From NCBI GenBank assembly GCA_937916075.1, contig CALGHW010000225.1, positions 1 through 5,552 of the forward strand: a DNA stretch of 5,552 bases, read 5' to 3'. Shown here one piece after another: positions 1-5,552 of the stretch. The stretch comes from an uncultured Prevotella sp. (GTDB lineage Bacteria; Bacteroidota; Bacteroidia; Bacteroidales; Bacteroidaceae). A program made the translations under genes and the position numbers. The notes below the pieces were generated by a model, which worked only from the letters and a program-made list of their open reading frames with translations, was not told the DNA's origin and made no database searches. Within the stretch, counting starts at the first letter, position 1. Every line of letters begins with the position of its first letter.

Positions 1-88
1 CGCCGCCAGTGTGTTTCATTTTGGAGAAATTGCCATTCCGGAACTCAAACAGTATCTCAAACAGGAAGGCATCCGGGTGAGGATGTAA
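1..88 (+). CDS. hisF: Imidazole glycerol phosphate synthase cyclase subunit, C-terminal end (partial)
   Basis: This is the last 28 codons of a gene entering from the left, read from base 2 and ending at TAA (86-88). The peptide begins AASVFHFGE, continues with IPELKQYL and ends in GIRVRM. The AASVFH segment followed by a helix of the E-L-K-x-Y-L type matches the conserved C-terminus of HisF, the (beta-alpha)8-barrel subunit. With HisH, HisF converts the PRFAR intermediate and glutamine-derived ammonia into imidazole glycerol phosphate and AICAR in the cytoplasm. The next gene encodes HisIE, which acts just before HisF in histidine synthesis, and this supports the call. Only the end is visible, so catalytic residues cannot be checked. 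Confidence 0.88.
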   Translation, partial: AASVFHFGEIAIPELKQYLKQEGIRVRM

Positions 89-149
89 ATATATGTACGC
101 ATACATTAGTATAATATATAGACAAAAAAAAGAAATAACATATACACAA

Positions 150-159
150 AAAGACAAGA
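150..159 (+). promoter_or_regulatory. A-rich translation leader of hisIE (AAAGACAAGA)
   Basis: The ten bases AAAGACAAGA end two bases before the hisIE ATG at 162. The same ten bases lie at 1702-1711, three bases before the lysC ATG. No Shine-Dalgarno sequence is present here. Bacteroidota commonly initiate from A-rich leaders without anti-SD pairing, so this probably acts as the initiation region. It also supports the 162 start over the ATG at 93. Its function is inferred. Confidence 0.4.
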
Positions 160-161
160 CT

Positions 162-776
162 ATGGAAGTAGACTTCGAGAAAATGGGTGGATTGGTTCCC
201 GCCATCGTGCAAGACGCGACAACAAAGACCGTGCTGATGCTCGGCTACATGAACCAAGAGGCACTTGACAAGACAATGGAAACCCAAAAAGTGACATTTT
301 ACAGCCGCTCACGCCAACAACTGTGGACCAAGGGTGAAACCTCCGGAAATTTCCTCGACCTGGTAAGCGTCGAGAGCGACTGTGACCATGATGCCCTGCT
401 AGTCAAAGCCCATCCTCATGGCCCCACCTGCCACAAAGGAACCGACACCTGCTGGGGAGAGACCAATGAAGCCAACCCTTTGCTCTTCCTGTCTTTTCTG
501 CAGGATTTCATCAACAAGCGCCATGAGGAGATGCCGGAAGGCAGCTACACGACCTCCCTGTTTAAGGACGGACTGAACCGCATGGCCCAAAAAGTGGGCG
601 AAGAAGCACTCGAAGCTGTCATCGAAGCCGTAAACGGCACTGATGAACGACTGGTGTACGAGGGAGCCGACATGCTGTACCACCTCATCGTATTGCTGTC
701 CTCAAAGGGCATGCGCATCGAGGAACTGGCCAAGGAGCTGCAAGTACGCCATGACCCCAAATGGCACAAGCACTGA
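162..776 (+). CDS. hisIE: Bifunctional phosphoribosyl-AMP cyclohydrolase / phosphoribosyl-ATP pyrophosphohydrolase
   Basis: A 204-residue cytoplasmic enzyme fusing two histidine-pathway steps. The N-terminal PRA-CH domain (about 1-105) opens the purine ring of phosphoribosyl-AMP. The C-terminal PRA-PH domain (about 107-204) removes pyrophosphate from phosphoribosyl-ATP. The cyclohydrolase domain shows the metal-binding stretch SDCDHDALL (72-80), with Asp73, Asp75 and Asp77, plus Cys74, Cys90 and Cys97 in GPTCHKGTDTCW (87-98) as zinc ligands. The pyrophosphohydrolase domain shows GEEALEAVIEA (146-156) and EGADMLYH (167-174), the acidic Mg-binding helices of that fold. The length is normal for a fused HisIE. 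An in-frame ATG at 93 would add 23 residues read from AT-rich, non-coding-looking DNA. The ATG at 162, right after an A-rich leader, gives the expected N-terminus. It follows hisF by 73 bases and is probably co-transcribed with it. Confidence 0.95.
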   Translation: MEVDFEKMGGLVPAIVQDATTKTVLMLGYMNQEALDKTMETQKVTFYSRSRQQLWTKGETSGNFLDLVSVESDCDHDALLVKAHPHGPTCHKGTDTCWGETNEANPLLFLSFLQDFINKRHEEMPEGSYTTSLFKDGLNRMAQKVGEEALEAVIEAVNGTDERLVYEGADMLYHLIVLLSSKGMRIEELAKELQVRHDPKWHKH

Positions 777-875
777 ACCAATCTTCCCTGAAAACCATCA
801 TAAGACACTTTTCCGCTCTGTACACAAAGCCTTCTGGCGATATACGACTGAGCAATCTGAAATATCAAGACATTC

Positions 876-1661
876 ATGCTGATAGACTATAAAAAAGTTA
901 ATCTGTACCAACAGGGCGAAAGCCCTGTACTTGCCGACGTCAACTTTCACGTTGACGAGGGAGAGTTTATCTATATCATAGGACGTGTAGGCTCAGGCAA
1001 GAGCACGCTGCTCAAGTCTATCTATCTTGAGCTTGACGCCCATGACGCCGAAATGGCCACGGTGCTCGACCAAGATATCCGCAAGATGAAGCGCAAGATG
1101 ATTCCGGCACTACGCCGGCAAATGGGCATCATCTTCCAGGACTTCCAGTTGCTGAGCGACCGGACGGTATACAAAAACCTGCGCTTTGTGCTCAAAGCCA
1201 CAGGATGGAAAGACCGGAAAGCCATCGACAAACGCATTGAAGAGGTACTCACTGACGTGGGAATGACCGACAAGGCAGACAAGATGCCACACGAACTATC
1301 GGGAGGTGAGCAACAGCGCATCGCCATCGCCAGAGCTATCCTGAACAAGCCCAAAATGATTGTGGCAGACGAACCAACTGGCAACCTGGACCCCGAAACA
1401 GCCGAGAACATCATCCGGCTGCTGCGTGACATCTCACAGACAGGCACCGCCGTCATCATGACCACACACAACATGCCCCTGCTCGACCGCTATCCCGGTA
1501 TCGTATACCGCTGTAATGAAGGCAAGTTGGAAGAGATTACCAGCGACTTCAACCGCATCCGCATAGATGACGAGCCGGAAGAGCCAGCCGACGGACATCA
1601 GCCGGAAATGGAAACATTGCCACAAGTGGAATACACCAAGCGCGAAGACTTGTCTGTATGA
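876..1661 (+). CDS. ftsE: FtsE-type ABC transporter ATP-binding protein
   Basis: A 261-residue ABC ATPase with all nucleotide-binding motifs intact: Walker A GRVGSGKST (36-44), Q-loop IIFQDFQLL (85-93), signature LSGGEQQR (141-148), Walker B MIVADE (161-166), D-loop GNLD (169-172) and H-loop His198 in TTHN. The PHELSGGEQQR and ADEPTGNLDP pattern belongs to the FtsE/LolD/MacB group, and FtsE fits best overall. FtsE works with the membrane protein FtsX at the division site, where the complex activates peptidoglycan hydrolases. There is no signal peptide or membrane segment. Residues from about 225 to 261 form a Pro/Glu/Asp-rich tail beyond the usual FtsE end (about 220-230 residues). No ftsX is adjacent, so the membrane partner must lie elsewhere. 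The stop overlaps a downstream ATG as ATGA (1658-1661). A LolD-like exporter ATPase is the main alternative. Confidence 0.85.
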   Translation: MLIDYKKVNLYQQGESPVLADVNFHVDEGEFIYIIGRVGSGKSTLLKSIYLELDAHDAEMATVLDQDIRKMKRKMIPALRRQMGIIFQDFQLLSDRTVYKNLRFVLKATGWKDRKAIDKRIEEVLTDVGMTDKADKMPHELSGGEQQRIAIARAILNKPKMIVADEPTGNLDPETAENIIRLLRDISQTGTAVIMTTHNMPLLDRYPGIVYRCNEGKLEEITSDFNRIRIDDEPEEPADGHQPEMETLPQVEYTKREDLSV

Positions 1662-1701
1662 CGCAAGAAGAGTATATGAAATCAAGTTTAAGAATTAAAA
1701 T

Positions 1702-1711
1702 AAAGACAAGA
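1702..1711 (+). promoter_or_regulatory. A-rich translation leader of lysC (AAAGACAAGA)
   Basis: The ten-base sequence AAAGACAAGA ends three bases before the preferred lysC ATG at 1715. It is identical to the leader of hisIE at 150-159. It supports choosing 1715 over the in-frame ATGs at 1658 and 1676. A role in initiation is inferred from position and base composition only. Confidence 0.4.
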
Positions 1712-1714
1712 AAT

Positions 1715-3036
1715 ATGAAAGTAATGAAGTTTGGAGGCACATCTGTGGGTACACCGGCCCGTATGAAGGATGTGACCAAGTTAGTGACCGCCTCGGGACA
1801 GCCCGTATTTGTAGTGCTCTCGGCCATGTCGGGCACGACCAATTCACTGGTGGAGATTTCTGACTATCTCTACAAAAAGAATCCGGATGGAGCCAATGAG
1901 GTCATCAACAAACTCGAAGAGAAATACATGGGACATGTGGAAGAACTTTACTCCACCGACGAATGGAAACAGAAAACCCGCGAATTTCTCCAAGGTGAGT
2001 TTAATACCTCCGCTCCTTCACCAAAGAACTCTTCACCAGCTTTGAAGAGAAAAACATCGTGGCACAGGGCGAGGTGATGAGCACCAACATGGTAGTCAAC
2101 TATATGCAGGAACAGGGCATCAACGCCCGCCTGTTGTCAGCACTCGACTTCATGCGCACAGACAAAAACGCAGAGCCTGACACCGCCTATATCCGCGAAA
2201 AGCTTAACGCCATTCTCGACAAGGAGGCTGGCGCACAGGTATACATCACCCAAGGATTCGTCTGCCGCAACGCTTATGGCGAGGTGGACAATCTGCAACG
2301 TGGCGGCAGTGACTACTCCGCCTCGCTCATCGGTGCGGCTATCGGCGCAGAAGAAATACAGATTTGGACCGACATCGACGGAATGCACAACAACGACCCG
2401 CGTGTAGTAGACAAGACCCAGCCCGTACACCAACTCCACTTTGAGGAAGCCGCCGAGCTGGCCTATTTCGGAGCCAAGATTCTTCATCCCACCTGCATCC
2501 AGCCCGCAAAATACGCCGGTATCCCCGTACGACTGCTCAACACCATGGACCCCGAAGCCGAGGGAACCACCATCAGCAACACTACCGAAAAGGGGAAAAT
2601 CAAGGCTGTGGCAGCCAAGGATAATATCACAGCCATCAAGATCAAGAGCAGCCGCATGCTCTTGGCTACGGGTTTCTTGCGCAAGGTATTCGAGATTTTC
2701 GAGAGCTACCAGACATCCATCGACATGGTATGCACCTCTGAGGTGGGCGTATCCATGAGTATCGACAACCCGACTCATCTGAAGGACATTGTGGCCGAAC
2801 TGAAGAAGTATGGCACAGTGACCGTAGACAATGACATGTGTATCATCTGCGTGGTAGGTGACCTCGACTGGAGCAATGTAGGCTTTGAGACCCTGGCCAC
2901 AGAGGCCATGAAGAACATTCCCGTAAGAATGATCTCATACGGAGGCTCTAACTACAATATCTCCTTTCTGATTCGCGAAAGTGACAAAAAGAGAGCTCTG
3001 CAGAGCCTGAGCGACACCCTCTTCAACAACAAATAG
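1715..3036 (+). pseudogene. lysC: Aspartate kinase (AK-III type), reading frame broken by a single-base shift
   Basis: Aspartate kinase phosphorylates L-aspartate, the first step toward lysine, diaminopimelate, threonine and methionine. The frame from ATG 1715 encodes MKVMKFGGTSVG and 97 good residues to 2005, then runs through unrelated sequence to a stop at 2077. The rest is in the -1 frame, from TAC at 2005 (YLRSFTKELF) to TAG at 3034-3036. Joined there, the protein is 440 residues, normal for the family. Visible motifs in joined numbering are KFGGTSVG (5-12), FMRTD (146-150), GGSDYSAS (197-204), IWTDIDGMHNNDPRVV (217-232) and FGAKILHP (252-259). Two C-terminal ACT domains lie at about 305-370 and 373-440; the MISYGGSNYNISFLI stretch resembles lysine-sensitive AK-III, so lysine feedback is likely. 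There is no fused homoserine dehydrogenase. ATG 1658 overlaps the ftsE stop and would add 19 unconvincing residues. A GTG at 2059 could open the downstream part, but that product would lack the N-terminal kinase motif. As written, no full enzyme is made; a sequence error is quite possible. Confidence 0.9.
2003..2007 (+). other. Frameshift point in lysC
   Basis: Frame 2 reads GAG TTT AAT (ending 2005), and the continuing homologous frame reads TAC CTC CGC (starting 2005), so T2005 would have to be used twice. Stops in the downstream frame at 1996-1998 (TGA) and 2002-2004 (TAA) mean that frame cannot be entered before 2005. Restoring one T (AATTACC instead of AATACC) yields a continuous GEFN-YLRSFTKELF peptide. 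No X-XXY-YYZ slippery heptamer is present, so a lost base is the simplest reading. Confidence 0.8.
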
Positions 3037-3088
3037 AAAGCGAGAGACCCTTCTCATACAAAACATACAAGACACAGACAACAACAAG

Positions 3089-4249
3089 ATGAAAGGAAAC
3101 TTTCCTACAGAAAAATTCAAGGAGATAGAGACTCCGTTTTACTATTATGACACAGACTTGCTGCGCACCACGCTGCACACCATCAACAGCGAAGCCGGCA
3201 AGCATGACAACTTTGTGGTGCACTATGCCGTCAAGGCCAATGCCAACCCGAAATTGCTGGGCATCATCCGCGAAGCGGGACTGGGCGCCGACTGCGTAAG
3301 CGGCGGCGAGATTACAGCCGTATGCAAAGCCGGATTTCCGGGCAACAGCATCGTTTTTGCCGGTGTTGGCAAGGCCGACTGGGAAATCAATCTTGCACTC
3401 GACAAGGATATCTTCTGCTTCAATGTTGAGAGCACGGCTGAACTGGAGGTCATCAACGAACTGGCTGGCAAGAAGGGCAAGAAAGCACGCGTAGCTTTCC
3501 GCATCAACCCCAATGTCGGAGCACATACCCACGCCAACATCACAACCGGACTGGCAGAAAACAAGTTTGGCATCGCCATGCGCGACATGGAGAAGGTCAT
3601 CGAAGAAGCTCAAAATATGGAACACGTGACTTTTGTGGGGCTCCACTTCCATATCGGCTCGCAGATACTGGACATGGGTGACTTCGAGGCTCTCTGCAAC
3701 CGCATCAACGACCTGCAGGACCAGCTGGAACGCCAGCACATCCAAGTGGAGAACATCAACGTTGGCGGCGGACTGGGCATTGACTACCAGCATCCCAACC
3801 GGGTGCCCATGCCTGACTTCAAGGCCTACTTTGACACCTACGCCAAACATTTGCGTCTGCGCCCCGGCCAAAAGCTACACTTCGAGTTGGGACGTGCGGT
3901 GGTAGCCCAGTGTGGCTCACTCATCGCCAAGACGCTCTATATCAAGCAAGGTGAGGTGAAGAAGTTTGCCATCCTCGACGCCGGCATGACCGATCTGATC
4001 CGCCCGGCTCTCTATCAAGCCTACCACAAGATAGAGAATCTGTCGAGCGACGGTCCGATGGAGACCTACGACGTGGTGGGCCCCATCTGTGAGTCGAGCG
4101 ATGTCTTTGCCAAACACGTGGAACTCAACGAGAGTCACCGAGGTGACCTCATGGCCTTGCGCTCCGCCGGAGCCTATGGCGAAATCATGGCCTCGGGCTA
4201 CAACTGCCGCCACTTACCACAAGGCTACACCAGCGACGAACTGAAATAA
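3089..4249 (+). CDS. lysA: Diaminopimelate decarboxylase
   Basis: A 386-residue PLP enzyme of the fold-III (alanine racemase-like) decarboxylase family. It converts meso-2,6-diaminopimelate to L-lysine and CO2 in the cytoplasm, the last step of lysine synthesis. Lys49 in HYAVKANAN (45-53) is the PLP Schiff-base lysine. HIGSQ (188-192), GGGLGIDY (226-233) and the phosphate/dimer element ELGR (266-269) follow. CESSD (334-338) supplies the active-site cysteine contributed across the dimer, and GAYGEIMASGYN (361-372) is the conserved C-terminal element. The C-terminal motifs favour diaminopimelate decarboxylase over ornithine or carboxynorspermidine decarboxylases. Most characterised enzymes have EPGR; Leu at the second position appears to be a Bacteroidota variant. 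It is somewhat shorter than the usual 410-420 residues. It lies 52 bases after lysC in the same direction, probably in one transcript, with an A-rich leader before its ATG. Confidence 0.95.
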   Translation: MKGNFPTEKFKEIETPFYYYDTDLLRTTLHTINSEAGKHDNFVVHYAVKANANPKLLGIIREAGLGADCVSGGEITAVCKAGFPGNSIVFAGVGKADWEINLALDKDIFCFNVESTAELEVINELAGKKGKKARVAFRINPNVGAHTHANITTGLAENKFGIAMRDMEKVIEEAQNMEHVTFVGLHFHIGSQILDMGDFEALCNRINDLQDQLERQHIQVENINVGGGLGIDYQHPNRVPMPDFKAYFDTYAKHLRLRPGQKLHFELGRAVVAQCGSLIAKTLYIKQGEVKKFAILDAGMTDLIRPALYQAYHKIENLSSDGPMETYDVVGPICESSDVFAKHVELNESHRGDLMALRSAGAYGEIMASGYNCRHLPQGYTSDELK

Positions 4250-4258
4250 CCTACAAAA

Positions 4259-4267
4259 GGAAGGAGG
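4259..4267 (+). promoter_or_regulatory. Shine-Dalgarno-like purine tract upstream of the glycosyltransferase
   Basis: GGAAGGAGG contains a strong anti-SD match (AAGGAGG, 4261-4267). It ends 14 bases before the ATG at 4282, farther than the usual 5-9 bases. No other gene start here has such a tract. The intervening sequence is A-rich, so initiation may rely on that instead. No other in-frame start at better spacing was seen. Confidence 0.35.
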
Positions 4268-4281
4268 AAACAAAAAATAAA

Positions 4282-5436
4282 ATGATCATTGACACCATAA
4301 CGATTATCGTGTGTTCAGTGCTCTTGCTACTGGCTGTGGCCGCCTCATTGTGCAACCCGCTGTTGCGCAAACTGGCGGCCACACCTACGGCAGAGGAAGA
4401 ACACGACGGGGAGGACAACACCACCGGTCCTCGCCTGTCGGTCATCATGACCGTACACGACCAGGCCCGCGAACTGGAAGAACATCTTTCCGTCATTCTC
4501 TCACAAGATTATGCGCCAGGATATGAAGTGATTGTAGTTGACGAGTCGTCAACCGATGACACCGAGGATGTGCTCAACCGCATGAAACGCAACTGCCCAC
4601 ATCTCTACACCACCTTCATCCCTGAATCAAGCCACTATCTAAGCCGCCGGAAACTGGCCCTCACCCTGGGGGTCAAGGCCGCCAAGAATGAATGGCTCAT
4701 TTTTACCGACGCTGACTGCCAGCCTGAAAGCGACCAATGGCTCAAGACCATCGCACAACAGTGTACTGCAGACAAAGACCTTGTTTTGGGATATACACGC
4801 TATGAAGACGATACGCCCTGCTACTGGCGCTTCGAGCGCCTGGCCAGCCAATGGCGACTGATGAGACGTGCCGTCAATGGCACAGCCTACCGCTATAACG
4901 GCAACAATCTGGCTGTACGCAAGAGCGTGTTTATGCGACACAACGGATTCCTCAACAACCTAAAATACCTTCGGGGAGAATACGACTTCATGGTCAATGA
5001 GTATGCGCAACCGGGACGAACGGCTGTAGCCACCCACCCCGACGCACGCATCACGCAAGACACGCCCTCCAAACGGACCTGGACCAACCGGCACCTGTAC
5101 TTCATGGAGACCCAACGTCACCTTTCCCGCAGCAAAGCTTACCAATTGCCAGCCACACTGTGCTCTGCCCTACTACACGTCAACTATATCACACAGGCCT
5201 GTGCCATCGGCCTGTCGATAGCCTGGGAACAATGGATTGTGACAGGTGTAGCGGCCACCTGCATGATTATCACCCTTGCAATGCGCACCCTCGTGGCCCA
5301 CAAAGCCTTTAAGGCCACAGGCGAGACGATACCGGCATACGGTGTGCCGCTGATGGAACTACGCGCCATGTGGCAATACCTGCTGTTCCGCATCCGGTAT
5401 ATGAAAGCCGACAAATACGACTTCATCCGGCGATAA
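4282..5436 (+). CDS. Membrane-anchored family 2 glycosyltransferase
   Basis: A 384-residue protein that begins with a hydrophobic segment (about 5-24), a likely membrane anchor. An acidic linker (about 37-46) leads to a GT-A domain starting at RLSVIMTVHDQ (51-61). EVIVVDESSTDDT (82-94) is the nucleotide-binding strand and loop. TDADCQP (142-148) carries the DxD metal/sugar-nucleotide motif (Asp143, Asp145). GNNLAVRKSVF (207-217) and GEYDFMVNEY (232-241) match the later acceptor-side elements of GT2 enzymes. KRTW (264-267) sits where processive enzymes carry QxxRW. Two further hydrophobic segments follow, at about 291-313 and 317-335. The protein probably adds a sugar to an envelope polysaccharide or lipid-linked acceptor at the inner membrane. 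Donor and acceptor cannot be told from sequence. It follows lysA by 32 bases and precedes another reading frame at 5495. Confidence 0.85.
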   Translation: MIIDTITIIVCSVLLLLAVAASLCNPLLRKLAATPTAEEEHDGEDNTTGPRLSVIMTVHDQARELEEHLSVILSQDYAPGYEVIVVDESSTDDTEDVLNRMKRNCPHLYTTFIPESSHYLSRRKLALTLGVKAAKNEWLIFTDADCQPESDQWLKTIAQQCTADKDLVLGYTRYEDDTPCYWRFERLASQWRLMRRAVNGTAYRYNGNNLAVRKSVFMRHNGFLNNLKYLRGEYDFMVNEYAQPGRTAVATHPDARITQDTPSKRTWTNRHLYFMETQRHLSRSKAYQLPATLCSALLHVNYITQACAIGLSIAWEQWIVTGVAATCMIITLAMRTLVAHKAFKATGETIPAYGVPLMELRAMWQYLLFRIRYMKADKYDFIRR

Positions 5437-5494
5437 GCCGCCTACTGCGCATAGTGTCTCCTAACATATCAACTATCAAGAAAGATAATGAGCC

Positions 5495-5552
5495 ATGATC
5501 AAAATTCTGCATTTCTACCCTGCCGACAATCAGCTGGTGTCACAATATGTGG
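5495..5552 (+). CDS. N-terminal fragment of an unidentified protein, possibly a glycosyltransferase
   Basis: An ATG at 5495 opens a frame that continues to the window edge and encodes MIKILHFYPADNQLVSQYV (19 complete codons). The short hydrophobic strand IKILHFYP followed by a polar loop and helix resembles the first Rossmann strand of GT-B glycosyltransferases (family 4/GT1-like). Such a gene would fit the preceding glycosyltransferase, but 19 residues cannot establish the family. The start lies 58 bases after the previous stop and follows an A-rich stretch. Another ATG at 5488 is in a different frame and gives a less plausible peptide (MSHDQNSAF). Confidence 0.5.
   Translation, partial: MIKILHFYPADNQLVSQYV

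Noticed and set aside
110..115. TATAAT, a sigma-70-like -10 box
   Set aside because: It lies in AT-rich DNA with no convincing -35 partner, and Bacteroidota use a different promoter consensus (TAnnTTTG), which I did not find in this gap.
93..161. Upstream in-frame extension of hisIE from ATG 93 (23 residues)
   Set aside because: The DNA is AT-rich and homopolymeric, the peptide is low in information, and the ATG at 162 with its A-rich leader gives the standard HisIE N-terminus.
777..875. Possible terminator or small gene between hisIE and ftsE
   Set aside because: No stem with a T-run and no independent open frame of coding character was found in these 99 bases.
643..882. Forward open frame overlapping the end of hisIE and the gap before ftsE
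   Set aside because: It lies mostly in an alternate frame of hisIE, and its peptide is Arg/Ser/Cys/Thr-rich with no recognisable domain, as expected for a shadow frame.
2016..2038. Direct repeat CTTCACCA (2016-2023 and 2031-2038) near the lysC break
   Set aside because: It encodes similar residues (SFTK and LFTS) in a conserved helix with a 15-base period. It does not coincide with the lost base, so slippage between repeats would not explain the shift.
2137..2778. Long minus-strand open frame opposite lysC
   Set aside because: It is antisense to the conserved kinase and ACT regions, with no domain of its own.
3023..3871. Long minus-strand open frame (282 codons) opposite lysA
   Set aside because: It is the antisense shadow of a clearly conserved gene. 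Its Val/Ala/His-rich composition reflects lysA codon bias, and it has no recognisable motif.

Overview
The window is a compact, same-strand (+) stretch of a Bacteroidota chromosome, most likely order Bacteroidales and plausibly Prevotellaceae. This is inferred from protein character, not from a search. HisIE is a fused two-domain protein, the FtsE Walker A has the GRVGSGKST form, and LysA is a short 386-residue protein with ELGR where most relatives have EPGR. Starts are preceded by A-rich leaders, mostly without a Shine-Dalgarno sequence. I saw no tRNA, rRNA, CRISPR array, transposase, attachment site or convincing rho-independent terminator.

Layout. 1-88 is the 3' end of hisF. 89-161 is a very AT-rich gap. 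162-776 is hisIE, catalysing two histidine-pathway steps. 777-875 is a 99-base gap in which I see no gene, promoter or terminator. 876-1661 is an FtsE-type ABC ATPase with an acidic C-terminal tail and no ftsX beside it. 1715-3036 is an AK-III-like aspartate kinase (lysC) whose reading frame is broken at about 2005. 3089-4249 is diaminopimelate decarboxylase (lysA). 4282-5436 is a membrane-anchored family 2 glycosyltransferase. At 5495 another reading frame starts and runs off the end.

How the genes fit together. The left end finishes a histidine-biosynthesis block: HisF makes imidazole glycerol phosphate, and HisIE performs the pyrophosphohydrolase and cyclohydrolase steps. The lysC-lysA pair supplies the first and last steps of the lysine/meso-diaminopimelate pathway. 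Diaminopimelate is a peptidoglycan precursor, so an FtsE division ATPase and envelope-type glycosyltransferase(s) next to it give a loose cell-envelope theme. That theme is inference from proximity.

The strongest anomaly is the lysC frameshift. The two halves join into a normal 440-residue enzyme if one base, most simply a T at about 2005, is restored. It is either a sequencing or assembly error, a real inactivating mutation, or, least likely, recoding. The rest is ordinary core metabolism, and I found no evidence of an undescribed system.
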